Under the pieces are notes generated by a model that made no database searches, had not been told where the DNA came from, and was given only the letters and a program-made list of their open reading frames with translations. Made by a program: the position numbers and the translations under genes. From an uncultured Pelagibacteraceae bacterium (lineage in GTDB: Bacteria > Pseudomonadota > Alphaproteobacteria > Pelagibacterales > Pelagibacteraceae), in NCBI GenBank assembly GCA_902609675.1, contig CACLST010000011.1:1-34723 (forward strand): 34,723 nt of DNA, in the 5' to 3' direction. Shown here in pieces: positions 1 to 9,081 of the stretch. Each line of letters begins with the position of its first letter. Within the stretch, counting starts at the first letter, position 1.

Positions 1-29
1 TTTAAACAGCCTTTTTTATTATATTTTTT

Positions 30-1001
30 TTATTTGTATGCGGCAAGTACGCTAGCACCTGTTTTGCCAGCTTTTTTCTTCCATTCTTTTGCCATTTTTT
101 TTCCAACTTTTTGGAAATGTTTTTCTAAATCAGAATTTACTTTGCCTACTACCATTCCTGCAGCAGCTAGAGCTTTTTTATCTTCAATATTTCCAACTCT
201 AGAAAGCATCCAGCCTTTTTCTTCTGCAGCAGCAGCTTCTCTTTTAATTAATTGTTGAGTATCTGCATCTAAATTATTCCAAGATCCTCTATGTGCAACA
301 ACCATATTTTTTGGGAACCAAGCAGCGATGTCATAGAAATATTTTACACCGTTCTCCCATATTTTGCTATTTTTGCCGGTTGTTGGAGATGTAATCATAC
401 TTTCGACTGCCCCTGTTGAAAATGCTTGACTGATTTCAGCCGCCTCAATTTTAGTTGGAGCCATACCTGTAAGCTCTGCAATTCTAATTGTTGCAGAATT
501 ATAAGCTCTAAATTTTAAACCTTCTAGATCTGAAACACTATTGATTTCATTTTTGCTATATAGTCCTTGTGCAGGCCATGGCACAGCATATAAAAATACT
601 AATCCTTTTTGGTTTAAACTTTCAATGATTGCTGGCTTTGAAGCTTGATAAAGTTTCATAGCATCGTCATATGAAGTTGCTAAAAAAGGTTGTGAGTCAA
701 TTTCAAGAATAGGGTCAACTTTTCCCAATGCTGACATAAATCTTTCACCCATCTGTGCTTGACCAGTTCTTACTGCTCTAAAGATTTCTCCACCTTTAAA
801 TAATGATCCACCAGGATGTGTAACTATTGTAAGTTTTCCTCCACTTTTCTCTGAAACATTTTTAGCAAATTCTGCTGCATTTGCTGAGTGAAAGTTGCTC
901 GCACCATAAGCTAAAGCCATATCCCACTTTTCAGAAGCATTTACATTTGCTATTAACAAGACAGAAAATAAAATAGAAAACAAAGTTTTTAAAATTTTCA
1001 T
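30..1001 (-). CDS. TRAP transporter solute-binding protein (DctP family)
   Basis: Periplasmic receptor of a tripartite ATP-independent periplasmic (TRAP) transporter, which delivers an organic acid or related solute to a membrane permease. The 323 residues begin with a classical signal peptide (about residues 1-22, cleavage near ANA/SEK). The family core follows, with a conserved Arg near residue 165 (LKFRAYN) that in characterised members binds the substrate carboxylate. The substrate cannot be told from sequence. The start is firm: a perfect Shine-Dalgarno AAGGAGG lies 5 bases upstream, one of the best in this window, suggesting high expression. The DctQ/DctM permease genes are not inside the window and could lie just beyond the left edge, downstream of this gene. 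Confidence 0.9.
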   Translation of the reverse strand: MKILKTLFSILFSVLLIANVNASEKWDMALAYGASNFHSANAAEFAKNVSEKSGGKLTIVTHPGGSLFKGGEIFRAVRTGQAQMGERFMSALGKVDPILEIDSQPFLATSYDDAMKLYQASKPAIIESLNQKGLVFLYAVPWPAQGLYSKNEINSVSDLEGLKFRAYNSATIRIAELTGMAPTKIEAAEISQAFSTGAVESMITSPTTGKNSKIWENGVKYFYDIAAWFPKNMVVAHRGSWNNLDADTQQLIKREAAAAEEKGWMLSRVGNIEDKKALAAAGMVVGKVNSDLEKHFQKVGKKMAKEWKKKAGKTGASVLAAYK

Positions 1002-1115
1002 TAATCCTCCTTAATTTTTAAAAAATACATCTCATTATGTATTATTTATTAAATCAATAAAAATTTTCCCATGTTTTATTGAAAAATTTAAAATTGTTAC
1101 TATTATATTGTTATC

Positions 1116-1730
1116 TTGATAGAAGAAGCCCTTATTTTACTGCAAATTATCTTTATAGATATTATATTGGCAGCTGATAACGCCATAATAATTGGTCTAA
1201 TTGCGGCTAATTTTGTCCCAAAGAATAGAAAAAAAATCATATTTTGGGGAGTGGTCGGAGCTTTAATTTTTAAAGTTTTATTTGCAGTATTTGCGACTTA
1301 TTTATTCAAATTTTACTTCATAAAAATTCTTGGAGGTTTGCTTCTAATTTGGATAGTAAATGATCTTAGAAAAGATCTTTTACAAGCTCAGAGACAAATT
1401 AAATCACCAACAAAAAAATCCTTAGAACCTTCATTTGCAAAGGGTATGTATAAAGTGCTTTTCGCAGATATAACAATTAGTTTTGATAATGTTATAGGTG
1501 TTGTTGGTGCTTCTAAGGGTAACTTAGGGTTTATGATTTTTGGTTTAATTTTATCTGTAGTCCTTACAGGTGCTATGGCCACTTATTTAGCTAACTACAT
1601 TCAGAAACATTTATGGGTCGTCTATATTGGAATAGCAGTTATTCTTATACTTGCAATACAGCTTATTATTGGTGGACTTGTTGACTTAGAAATTCTAAAA
1701 ATTAATGAGGAATTTAAAAAGTATTTTTAG
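1116..1730 (+). CDS. TerC/YjbE-family integral membrane protein
   Basis: Multi-pass inner membrane protein of the TerC family (204 residues), whose members are linked to metal ion (notably Mn2+) export or tolerance and to metallation of exported proteins. Both family half-repeats are visible, each with its conserved membrane-embedded Asp-Asn pair: LAADNA (D21) and ISFDNV (D124). The hydrophobic segments are separated by a basic loop around residues 85-110. The start is a TTG; no better in-frame ATG lies upstream. It diverges from the TRAP receptor and runs into panB, overlapping its stop codon region by 4 bp. No yybP-ykoY-like manganese riboswitch is recognisable in the 114-bp leader. The transported ion is an inference from the family. 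Confidence 0.82.
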   Translation: MIEEALILLQIIFIDIILAADNAIIIGLIAANFVPKNRKKIIFWGVVGALIFKVLFAVFATYLFKFYFIKILGGLLLIWIVNDLRKDLLQAQRQIKSPTKKSLEPSFAKGMYKVLFADITISFDNVIGVVGASKGNLGFMIFGLILSVVLTGAMATYLANYIQKHLWVVYIGIAVILILAIQLIIGGLVDLEILKINEEFKKYF

Positions 1731-2506
1731 TAAGAATGCTTTAATGATGGATATGAACCTCTTTTCACATCTGACCCAAATTTTTTAACTGCATTTCTAA
1801 TATTACTTTTAAAATTAGCATATTTCTTAACGAATTTTATTTTACTATTAGTCAAACCTAATAAATCGTCTAAAACTAAAATCTGTCCATCACAAAACTT
1901 TGATGATCCAATTCCTATTGTTGGAATTTCAATCGTCTCAGTAATTTTTTTTGAAAGTTTTTTCTCAATACATTCTAGTACAATAGCAAAAACACCTGCA
2001 TCTTCTAAGGTTTTTGAATCTTTTAATAAATTTTTTTTTTCTTTTTCAGTCTTACCTTTATATCTAAATCTACCTCTTTGAGATTGTGGAGTTATACCTA
2101 TGTGACCCATTACTGGAATTTTATTATTTACTAAATGTTTAATTATATCTTTGATCTTACTACCTCCTTCTAATTTGATACCATCACATTTTGTTTCTTT
2201 AATTATTTTTTTACAATTTTTTAGCGCCTGCAATTTATTTTTATAAGTATTAAATGGCATATCTACAATCATTAAACTTTTTTTTACTCCTTTTCTTACA
2301 CTTTTAGAATGTTCAATCATCATAGATAGATTTACTTTTCTTGTTGTATCAAAATTATATAAAACAGAACCCAAGGAATCTCCAACGAGTACAAGGTCTG
2401 TGTATTTATCTACTTCTTCAGCAATATTTTTCGAGTAGGCTGTTAAGCAGACTATTTTTGACTTATTTTTTTTTTTTAATATAAGCCTACTTATTTTCGA
2501 AGGCAT
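1727..2506 (-). CDS. panB: 3-methyl-2-oxobutanoate hydroxymethyltransferase
   Basis: Catalyses the first committed step of pantothenate (coenzyme A) synthesis: transfer of a hydroxymethyl group from 5,10-methylene-tetrahydrofolate to 2-oxoisovalerate, giving ketopantoate. The 259 residues cover the full TIM-barrel. The Mg2+ and substrate residues are in place: D43 (LVGDSLG), D82 (VDMPF), K111/E113 (KLEGG) and the catalytic E178 (LECIE), plus the GHIGITPQS and IGIGSS motifs. It is the last gene of the leftward run that starts at psd, 9 bp after the glyoxalase gene. No panC is present in the window, so the rest of the pathway is elsewhere or absent. Confidence 0.95.
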   Translation of the reverse strand: MPSKISRLILKKKNKSKIVCLTAYSKNIAEEVDKYTDLVLVGDSLGSVLYNFDTTRKVNLSMMIEHSKSVRKGVKKSLMIVDMPFNTYKNKLQALKNCKKIIKETKCDGIKLEGGSKIKDIIKHLVNNKIPVMGHIGITPQSQRGRFRYKGKTEKEKKNLLKDSKTLEDAGVFAIVLECIEKKLSKKITETIEIPTIGIGSSKFCDGQILVLDDLLGLTNSKIKFVKKYANFKSNIRNAVKKFGSDVKRGSYPSLKHSY

Positions 2507-2515
2507 AAATATTTA

Positions 2516-2935
2516 TTACCAAGTGCCTGTATTTTCCATAGATTTCCATGGCTCTATTGGTTCCAAGTAGCCATCTTGAAGTATTTCAACAGAAATTTTA
2601 TCTGGAGATCTAACAAATGCCATATGACCATCTCTTGGTGGTCTATTAATTGTATAACCCATGTCTCTTAATCTTTGACAAGTCTCATATATATTTTCAA
2701 CTCTGTAAGCCAAATGTCCAAAGTTTCTTGAACCATCACCCAAACTATCTCCATCCCAATTGTATGTTAATTCTATTTCAGCCTTCTCATCATCTGGAGC
2801 AGCAAGAAATACTAAAGTATACCTGCCCTTTTCACTGTCTTTTCTTCTTGTTTCTTTAAGGCCTAACCCTTCACAGAAAAATCTTAATGAATCGTCTATG
2901 TTTGAGACTCTAATCATTGTGTGTAAATATTTCAT
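2516..2935 (-). CDS. gloA: Lactoylglutathione lyase (glyoxalase I)
   Basis: Converts the hemithioacetal of methylglyoxal and glutathione to S-lactoylglutathione, detoxifying methylglyoxal in the cytoplasm. The 139-residue protein has two vicinal-oxygen-chelate halves. Metal ligands can be read at positions matching E. coli GloA: H5 (LHTMIRV), E55 (EIELTYN), H74 (FGHLAYRV) and E117 (SVEILQ). The nickel-type (E. coli-like) compact length fits; metal preference is inferred. It sits between guaA (22 bp upstream) and panB (9 bp downstream) in the same transcription unit. Confidence 0.92.
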   Translation of the reverse strand: MKYLHTMIRVSNIDDSLRFFCEGLGLKETRRKDSEKGRYTLVFLAAPDDEKAEIELTYNWDGDSLGDGSRNFGHLAYRVENIYETCQRLRDMGYTINRPPRDGHMAFVRSPDKISVEILQDGYLEPIEPWKSMENTGTW

Positions 2936-2957
2936 ATAGATTACTTATATAGTCTTA

Positions 2958-4520
2958 TTATTCCAATTCAATAGTACTCGGTGGCTTAGAAGTAATATCA
3001 TAAACTACTCTATTAATACCTCTTATATTATTTACAATTTGATTAGATACTGTTTGCATAAAAGATTTATTAAATTGAAAGAAATCAGCTGTCATTCCAT
3101 CTTCTGATGTAATTGCCCTTAAAAGACAAAGAAACTCATAAGTTCTATTATCTCCCATTACACCAACTGTTTTTACAGGAAGTAATGCAGCATAAGCCTG
3201 CCAAATCTTGTTATATAGGTTATTTTCTTTTAAAGAATTGATAAAATAATTATCAGCCTCTTTTAAAATGTTTATTTTTTCTTTAGTTATTATACCAGGC
3301 ATTCTTATTGCAAGACCTGGTCCTGGAAATGGATGTCTAGAAATTATTTCATTACTCAATCCAAGTTCTAATCCTAATTTTCTAACCTCATCCTTAAAAA
3401 GATATTTCAATGGCTCAACTAATTTAAGTTTCATTTTTTTTGGCAAACCACCTACATTATGATGTGATTTAATTTTTGATGTTTGGCTTCCTGTAACAGA
3501 TTTACTTTCAATTAAATCAGGATACAAAGTTCCTTGGGCTAAGAATTTTACATTTTTAATTTTATTTGAATATTTTTCAAAAATTTTAATAAAAAGATTT
3601 CCTATTATTTTTCTTTTTTTTTCTGGATCAGAAATATTTTTTAATTTAGATAAAAATAAATTTTCTGCATTTACATAGATTAGATTAATTTTAAATCTCT
3701 TCTTAAATGTATTTACAACTTGCTTTTCTTCATCTTTTCTAAGTAAACCAGTATTAACGAATATACATGTTAATTTTTTCCCTATGGCATTTGACAGTAA
3801 TTTAGCAACTACACTACTATCAACACCACCAGATAGTGCACAAATAACCTTTGAATTTCCTACGCTATTTCTTACTTCATTTATTAATTTTTTTTTCTGG
3901 TCTCTTGAGGACCAATTTTTAATTAATTTACATATAGAAAATATAAAATTTTTAAGTATTAACTTTCCTTTGACAGTATGGCTTACTTCTGGGTGGAATT
4001 GAATACCAAACATTTTTTTTTCTACATTTTCAATAATACACATCTTAGAATTTATACTTTGTGCAATTATTTTAAAATTTTTTGGTAATTTTGTTACTTG
4101 ATCTGCATGGCTCATCCATACATTATTTTTTCCCTTAGAAAAAAAATCTTTAGTTAACTTGCTTTTTCTATTTTCTTTTACCTCAGCAAGTCCAAATTCT
4201 CTATGTTTAGAGCTTCTTACACTTCCTCCCATTGCTTTTGAAATAATTTGATGACCAAAACATATGCCTAGTATAGGTACTCCTAGTTTAAGAATTTTAT
4301 TATTAAATTTTACTTTTTTACTCTCATAGACATTTAAAGGACCACCAGATAAAACTATTCCTTTAATATTTTTTTCAAACTTTGTGAATTTTCCTATTTT
4401 TTTGTGACTTACTATCTCACAATAAACACCCAGTTCTCTGATTTTTCTTGCAATTAACTGTGTAAATTGGGAACCAAAGTCTACAATTAGTATTTTATCG
4501 AGAGTGTCCTCAAGACGCAT
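2958..4520 (-). CDS. guaA: GMP synthase (glutamine-hydrolysing)
   Basis: Converts XMP to GMP using ATP and ammonia released from glutamine, the last step of GMP synthesis. The N-terminal class I amidotransferase domain has the nucleophile in GICFGHQ (Cys about 87 from the chosen start) and FHPEVSHT. The ATP-pyrophosphatase P-loop SGGVDSS follows, then the dimerisation domain ending [10 protein letters not shown], the usual GuaA C-terminus. An upstream TTG at 4532 would add four residues. The ATG at 4520 ([16 protein letters not shown]) is preferred because it matches the usual GuaA N-terminal length. It overlaps the preceding small TPR-like gene by about 11 bp (23 bp from the TTG), so translation is probably coupled. 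It shares the operon with guaB. Confidence 0.96.
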   Translation of the reverse strand: MRLEDTLDKILIVDFGSQFTQLIARKIRELGVYCEIVSHKKIGKFTKFEKNIKGIVLSGGPLNVYESKKVKFNNKILKLGVPILGICFGHQIISKAMGGSVRSSKHREFGLAEVKENRKSKLTKDFFSKGKNNVWMSHADQVTKLPKNFKIIAQSINSKMCIIENVEKKMFGIQFHPEVSHTVKGKLILKNFIFSICKLIKNWSSRDQKKKLINEVRNSVGNSKVICALSGGVDSSVVAKLLSNAIGKKLTCIFVNTGLLRKDEEKQVVNTFKKRFKINLIYVNAENLFLSKLKNISDPEKKRKIIGNLFIKIFEKYSNKIKNVKFLAQGTLYPDLIESKSVTGSQTSKIKSHHNVGGLPKKMKLKLVEPLKYLFKDEVRKLGLELGLSNEIISRHPFPGPGLAIRMPGIITKEKINILKEADNYFINSLKENNLYNKIWQAYAALLPVKTVGVMGDNRTYEFLCLLRAITSEDGMTADFFQFNKSFMQTVSNQIVNNIRGINRVVYDITSKPPSTIELE

Positions 4521-4938
4521 CTTTTCTTTCAAAATCTTTTAAACGACTTTCAATTGAAGCAATTTTTTCACACATATCTACACAAATTTTCTTAAAATCT
4601 TTACTCAATTCATCTGCTTTTGAAAAATTTGATCTTTCTAATTCCATATCAATTAAAAGGAACATTGCTTCTTCATTCTTAGGGTCTAAAAGTAAAGTAG
4701 TTTTTATATTCTTTTCTTCTTGTCTTTTATCTTCTTCAATTTTAAAAATTTTAGCTAAAAAAAGGTAAGATGCTGAATCTTTTGGGTTGTAGACTATATT
4801 TCTATGAAATAAAAACTTTGAATCTTCATATTTTTCCTTGTCAAATAAATTCTTGGCTTCCTTAAAAAAATTATTTTCATCCGCCTTAGCAAAGAGGCTA
4901 AATGAAATAAATGTAAAAATTAAAATTAAGTATTTCAT
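4510..4938 (-). CDS. Small exported TPR-like protein, function unknown
   Basis: A 142-residue protein with an N-terminal signal peptide (about residues 1-18, hydrophobic core [14 protein letters not shown]). Helical, charged repeats resembling tetratricopeptide units follow (for example [19 protein letters not shown] and the later [15 protein letters not shown]). Such modules usually mediate protein-protein contacts in the periplasm; no partner can be named. It lies between guaB (2 bp upstream) and guaA (overlapping downstream), so it is co-transcribed with GMP synthesis although nothing in it suggests an enzymatic role there. The C-terminus is charged and contains two cysteines (KICVDMC). 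Confidence 0.75.
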   Translation of the reverse strand: MKYLILIFTFISFSLFAKADENNFFKEAKNLFDKEKYEDSKFLFHRNIVYNPKDSASYLFLAKIFKIEEDKRQEEKNIKTTLLLDPKNEEAMFLLIDMELERSNFSKADELSKDFKKICVDMCEKIASIESRLKDFERKDAS

Positions 4939-4940
4939 AT

Positions 4941-6005
4941 TTATTTTTTCACAACATCTATATTATGTACCATACTTTCATAAAAACCTGCTTTAGTAAT
5001 TTTAACAAATTTTGGTTTTTTTCTCAGATCAATTACTTTCTTAGCTCCCATGTAACCCATTGAAGATTTCAACCCTCCAACTAAGTCGTATATTATTTTA
5101 TCAACTTTACCTCTGTATTTAATGTATCCCTCTACACCTTCCGCTACATATTTAGATGAATCTTTTTGTTTCGTTTGAAAATATCTGTCTGCTGAACCTT
5201 TATTCATTGCACCTATTGATCCCATACCCCTAAAATATTTATATAATTTGCCATTTTTCTTTATTTTTTTTCCAGGTGCTTCATCTGTACCTGCAAATAA
5301 TGAACCAATCATAACTGCATCTGCACCAGCTGCTAATGCTTTAGCAATATCACCAGAAAATTTTATTCCACCATCTGCAATTAATCTTGTTTTACTTTTC
5401 CCAATTCCCTTTTTAACATTTAATATAGCACTTAGTTGTGGAACTCCTATTCCTGCTACAAGTCTTGTTGTACAAATAGAACCTGGGCCTATTCCTACTT
5501 TTATAATATCAACCCCTAATCCAACCAAAAATTTTGCAGCTTCTGCTGTAGCTATATTTCCAGCACAAATTGCTGTTTTTTTGGGACGTATTTTTTTTAT
5601 TTTTTTAATTATATCTCCTACTTTTTTGGTATGTCCATGAGCTGTATCAATCACTATTACATCTAAGTTTTCTTTTAATATTTTTTCAGCTCTATTTAAT
5701 TCTTTTTCACTTGCACCAACTGCTGCACCTACTAGTAATTTTTTTGATTTTACTTTTATAATTTCTTTAATCTGTTCTTGGATATTTAAGTTTCTATGAA
5801 TTATTCCTAATCCCCCAGCTCTCCCCATTGCAATCCCCATTGACGACTCTGTAACTGTATCCATTGCAGATGACAAAAGTGGTATTTTTATCTTTAAACT
5901 TTCTGTTAAATTCACAGAGGTGTTTACTTCACTAGGTAGAATTGATGAGTAATTTGGCGCTAAAGTAACATCATCAAATGTTAAAGCTTCTTTAATAGTT
6001 TCCAT
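4941..6005 (-). CDS. guaB: IMP dehydrogenase lacking the CBS (Bateman) domain
   Basis: Oxidises IMP to XMP with NAD+, the branch-point step toward GMP. At 354 residues it is well short of the usual ~490. The catalytic barrel is complete: the GIGPGSICTTR loop with catalytic C178, the ADGGI phosphate site near 211, and the mobile flap with the Arg-Tyr dyad (GSADRYFQ, R274/Y275) and EGVEGYIKYRG. The tandem CBS domains that normally interrupt the barrel are missing: GGLGIIHRNLNIQEQ runs through a few charged residues straight into LLVGAAVGA (about residue 91). GMP reductase, which is of similar length, was considered. The ICTTRLVAGIGVPQ loop, the RYFQ dyad and the neighbouring guaA favour IMPDH. 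The start ATG has a close GGGA upstream. Confidence 0.93.
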   Translation of the reverse strand: METIKEALTFDDVTLAPNYSSILPSEVNTSVNLTESLKIKIPLLSSAMDTVTESSMGIAMGRAGGLGIIHRNLNIQEQIKEIIKVKSKKLLVGAAVGASEKELNRAEKILKENLDVIVIDTAHGHTKKVGDIIKKIKKIRPKKTAICAGNIATAEAAKFLVGLGVDIIKVGIGPGSICTTRLVAGIGVPQLSAILNVKKGIGKSKTRLIADGGIKFSGDIAKALAAGADAVMIGSLFAGTDEAPGKKIKKNGKLYKYFRGMGSIGAMNKGSADRYFQTKQKDSSKYVAEGVEGYIKYRGKVDKIIYDLVGGLKSSMGYMGAKKVIDLRKKPKFVKITKAGFYESMVHNIDVVKK

Positions 6006-6044
6006 GTCCCTATATAAATGATTCTTGAAAAATTAAAAGGGTAA

Positions 6045-6656
6045 CTATCTTAAATTTCTACAAATTATAAAATTTTCTTTAGAGTTTTTTCTGCTTGAAG
6101 GTGGCTTAAAAATATCAACATCTTTAAAAGATTTTTTACCTAATGCGACAATCTCGTTAAAAGATGATCCCATAAAAAGTTTAGAAATAAAATTTCCTTT
6201 TTTATTTAAAAATTCAATCGCAAAACTCATTGCTTCTAAACATAATTCTCCTGTAACTAATGAGTCTACACTTTTATTTCCTGTGGTGTTAACTGCCATA
6301 TCAGAGATTATAAGATCTACTTTCTTACCAAAATAATTTTTGATATTTTTTTTTTGCTCCTCCTCAGTAAAATCCCCTTTTATATGTACTAAATTTGTAA
6401 TTGGCTCAATATCCTTTAAATCGATTGAAATTATTTTAGATTTACTAAAATTTCTTGATATATATTGAGACCAACTTCCTGGAGCTGCACCAAGATCTAT
6501 AACTAAAATATTATTTTTTATTATTTTAAATTTATCGTTTATTTCTTGCAATTTGTATGCAGCTCTTGACCTATAACCTTCTAATTTTGATCTTTTGACA
6601 TAAATGTCTCTTTTTTGCTTAATGATCCAATTCTTAGAAAATTTATTCTTTTTCAA
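6045..6656 (-). CDS. rlmE: 23S rRNA 2'-O-ribose methyltransferase RlmE (FtsJ/RrmJ)
   Basis: SAM-dependent methylation of the ribose of U2552 (E. coli numbering) in the 23S rRNA A-loop, important for late 50S assembly. The 203 residues match the family length. The SAM motif DLGAAPGSWSQ is at about 54-64, and the K-D-K-E tetrad is visible as K35 (AAYKL), D119 (ISDMA), K159 (ISKLF) and E194 (SKENF). The start is a TTG directly after the TAG stop of the upstream glycosyltransferase-like gene and in the same frame; there is no internal Met near the N-terminus. It lies 39 bp upstream of guaB in the same leftward run. Confidence 0.93.
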   Translation of the reverse strand: MKKNKFSKNWIIKQKRDIYVKRSKLEGYRSRAAYKLQEINDKFKIIKNNILVIDLGAAPGSWSQYISRNFSKSKIISIDLKDIEPITNLVHIKGDFTEEEQKKNIKNYFGKKVDLIISDMAVNTTGNKSVDSLVTGELCLEAMSFAIEFLNKKGNFISKLFMGSSFNEIVALGKKSFKDVDIFKPPSSRKNSKENFIICRNLR

Positions 6657-7556
6657 CTAATTCTCAAATCTTAAGGATTTTTCAATTATATCTCCATCTA
6701 ATGTTTTAATTTTGGATATATAATCTTTATTATTTCTTATAATGTCATTATTTTTTCCCGCTAAATGAATAATTCCTATTTCATGGTTTGGTAAATATGG
6801 TTCAACAAAAGTATTTTGTTTTTTGTCAAATTTAATTGCCTCTATTAGAGTCCAGTTGCAGTAAGCAGGTAGAATTTCCACATCTAAATTATCTGAATAT
6901 ATTGTAATATTCATCGCTATTTGCTCTGAACCCCAAATTTTTCCAGAGGACAATGCTTTTTTTAAGTTTTTTTGCCAAATTTCCCAATGAGGAGCGCTTT
7001 CTTCCAAGCAAAATAATCCAATATTTAGATGAGGTTTGAGTGCAACTTCTCTTGAAACTTTTTCTGAAAATCCAGATGACTTCGCATGTTTGTAATTTTG
7101 TGATTTTATTCTTGCAAAGCTACCCCATACCCAATCTGCTCTTAAAACTCTTCCGTAAGATCTATCTGCTGATGTTGCTATTGCTAATTTTTTATTCTCA
7201 CATCCTTTGAAATAAAGATCGATTGCATACCAAGAGTTTACCCATGCATCAGCATCTATCCATAAATATTTTTTATATCCTGGAAAATAATTTGGTAAGA
7301 ATGCTCTAGATACCTGACTTTTCAACCACTCTCTTCCTTTTATCTTAAAATTTGGAACTTCTATATCCCACTCAGCTTTTTTGATTTGAAATACTTTTTT
7401 TTCTAATATTTTAATTTGTTCACCAGTTAATCCTGCATCCATGATGCAAATATCTAATGTTTTACTTTGTTCAAATCTATTAATTGAGTCAATTAATTCA
7501 TTAAGAAGATTGAAATAATTTGAATCTGCTAACGAAATTATTGTATTTTCCCTCAT
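6657..7556 (-). CDS. GT8-like (GT-A fold) glycosyltransferase, acceptor unknown
   Basis: A 299-residue protein with the hallmarks of a retaining GT-A glycosyltransferase related to family GT8. It has an N-terminal nucleotide-binding region (IISLADSNYFNLLNELIDSI), a metal-binding DxD motif in LWIDADAWV (D101/D103), an interior acceptor region (HLNIGLFCLE, WGSEQIAMN) and a C-terminal His motif (IIHLAGKNN, about residue 264) like the GT8 HxxGxxK. There is no signal peptide or membrane segment, so a cytoplasmic enzyme is expected. It abuts pssA and rlmE with no intergenic bases. Its place beside phospholipid synthesis hints at a lipid or envelope acceptor, but that is inference only. Confidence 0.72.
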   Translation of the reverse strand: MRENTIISLADSNYFNLLNELIDSINRFEQSKTLDICIMDAGLTGEQIKILEKKVFQIKKAEWDIEVPNFKIKGREWLKSQVSRAFLPNYFPGYKKYLWIDADAWVNSWYAIDLYFKGCENKKLAIATSADRSYGRVLRADWVWGSFARIKSQNYKHAKSSGFSEKVSREVALKPHLNIGLFCLEESAPHWEIWQKNLKKALSSGKIWGSEQIAMNITIYSDNLDVEILPAYCNWTLIEAIKFDKKQNTFVEPYLPNHEIGIIHLAGKNNDIIRNNKDYISKIKTLDGDIIEKSLRFEN

Positions 7557-8354
7557 TTATAACACATCTTCATGATGATCAGTGTCATCTACGATGGCTT
7601 TCACATTCTTTTTAATCATTAGAAAATGCATTGAACTTATTGGTACCATTAACAAATAAATTATACCTGAAATAATAATGGCATTAAATGTATAAACAAG
7701 AATTAAGCCAAAATATAAGATTATTCCAAATAACAAAAATATTGACGTACTTCTTGGGACAGCTATCCTTTTAAAAGAATAAGTTGGTATTTTGCTTATT
7801 AACAATATTGAAACAATTATAAACATAACTGGAACGATAACTTGATAATTTAAGTTTAAAAACTGAAATTCACTTATGCTTAATATCAAAGGCATTAAAA
7901 CAAGAATTCCACCTGCTGGAGAAGGAATACCTTCAAAAAAATTATCTTTCCAAGAACTCTCTTCGTTTGATGAAACATTAAACCTTGCTAGTCTAAGTGC
8001 AACACACACAACATAAATTAATGAAATTAACCAACCTACTCTTCCAGTTTCAGACAACGCCCAAAAATACATTATAAAAGCTGGAGCAACACCAAAACTT
8101 ATTACATCGGTTAGAGAGTCTAATTCTTTTCCAACTTTAGAAGTTCCTTTAATTAACCTTGCAATTCTCCCGTCTAACCCATCAATAATTGCAGCTACTA
8201 TAACTGCAATAATTGATAATTCAAATTTACCATCAAATGCAAACTTTATTGAAGTCAATCCAATACATACTCCAACGAGTGTTAAAATATTTGGTAGAAT
8301 TACTCTTGTTTTTTTATTAGAAACTAATTTAATATTTCTTTTTTGAGGCTCCAT
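7557..8354 (-). CDS. pssA: CDP-diacylglycerol-serine O-phosphatidyltransferase
   Basis: Makes phosphatidylserine from CDP-diacylglycerol and L-serine at the inner membrane. The CDP-alcohol phosphatidyltransferase signature is complete: D58-xx-D61-G-xx-A-R, then G75-xxx-D79-xxx-D83. Six or more hydrophobic segments follow, as in the integral-membrane (Bacillus-type) PssA subclass, with 265 residues in all. It follows psd by 4 bp, so the two enzymes of phosphatidylethanolamine synthesis are co-expressed. Its TAA stop is followed immediately by the ATG of the glycosyltransferase-like gene. Confidence 0.93.
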   Translation of the reverse strand: MEPQKRNIKLVSNKKTRVILPNILTLVGVCIGLTSIKFAFDGKFELSIIAVIVAAIIDGLDGRIARLIKGTSKVGKELDSLTDVISFGVAPAFIMYFWALSETGRVGWLISLIYVVCVALRLARFNVSSNEESSWKDNFFEGIPSPAGGILVLMPLILSISEFQFLNLNYQVIVPVMFIIVSILLISKIPTYSFKRIAVPRSTSIFLLFGIILYFGLILVYTFNAIIISGIIYLLMVPISSMHFLMIKKNVKAIVDDTDHHEDVL

Positions 8355-8358
8355 TAAA

Positions 8359-9003
8359 TCATTTTTTTGCGATTAAAGTTTCACCAGCTATAGTTTTTTG
8401 ATCAACTTTTACCAAAGGTGTATAATTTTGAAAATATATATCAGCTCTACTTCCAAATCTAATCATTCCTATTCTTGAACCTTGTTCTAAAAGTTCATCT
8501 TTAGAAACTTCTGTTACAATCCGTCTTGCAACAAGTCCTGCTATTTGGACAACAATTATATCTTCTCCATCTGAATTTTTTATTTTATAATAATTTCTTT
8601 CATTATCTTCACTTGCCTTATCTAAAGATGCATTAAAAAACTTTCCTGGTTTATAAAGTATCTCGGATATTGCTCCAGAACATGGAGACCTATTTACATG
8701 GCAATCAAACACATCCATAAAAATACTTATTTTTTTCATTTGCTTATTTTCTAAACCTAATTCTTTTGGTCCATTAGTATCCATTACTTGTAAAACAACT
8801 CCATCAGCTGGACTTGTAAGATAGTTATCATCACCTATGGAAATTCTTTCAGGGTCTCTAAAAAAATAATAACACCAAATAGTTAATACCAATCCTATAA
8901 AACCAAGAAATCCGTTTAGGAAATAGAGAATTATAGTTACGATTGCAAAAATAATAATAAATTTGTATCCTTCATTGTGTATTTTTGGAAATATTTTGCT
9001 CAT
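8359..9003 (-). CDS. psd: Phosphatidylserine decarboxylase proenzyme (short type)
   Basis: Decarboxylates phosphatidylserine to phosphatidylethanolamine. It is made as a proenzyme that cleaves itself to form a pyruvoyl group. The self-cleavage site is in IRFGSRADIY (G184-S185), close to the C-terminus. The 214-residue length fits the short archaeal/alphaproteobacterial type rather than the longer E. coli LGST type. One or two membrane helices lie at 14-48, followed by YYFFRDPER, SPADG and the CHVNRSP catalytic region (D100/H102). It is the first gene of the leftward run; an AGGAT Shine-Dalgarno-like sequence precedes the ATG, and the 78-bp upstream gap is shared with divergent icd. Confidence 0.93.
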   Translation of the reverse strand: MSKIFPKIHNEGYKFIIIFAIVTIILYFLNGFLGFIGLVLTIWCYYFFRDPERISIGDDNYLTSPADGVVLQVMDTNGPKELGLENKQMKKISIFMDVFDCHVNRSPCSGAISEILYKPGKFFNASLDKASEDNERNYYKIKNSDGEDIIVVQIAGLVARRIVTEVSKDELLEQGSRIGMIRFGSRADIYFQNYTPLVKVDQKTIAGETLIAKK

Positions 9004-9081
9004 GACAATCCTATAATTGATAATTTTGGATTAATATGTATACAAAAAGAATAAATTCAACTATTAAGATATATCGAAAAA

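Noticed and set aside
1002..1115. Manganese (yybP-ykoY) riboswitch before the TerC gene
   Set aside because: The 114-bp leader is almost pure A/T with no conserved riboswitch helices visible.
4941..6005. GMP reductase (guaC) for the 354-residue protein
   Set aside because: The ICTTRLVAGIGVPQ loop, DRYFQ dyad, EGVEGYIKYRG flap and guaA neighbour fit IMP dehydrogenase; GMP reductase lacks this flap.
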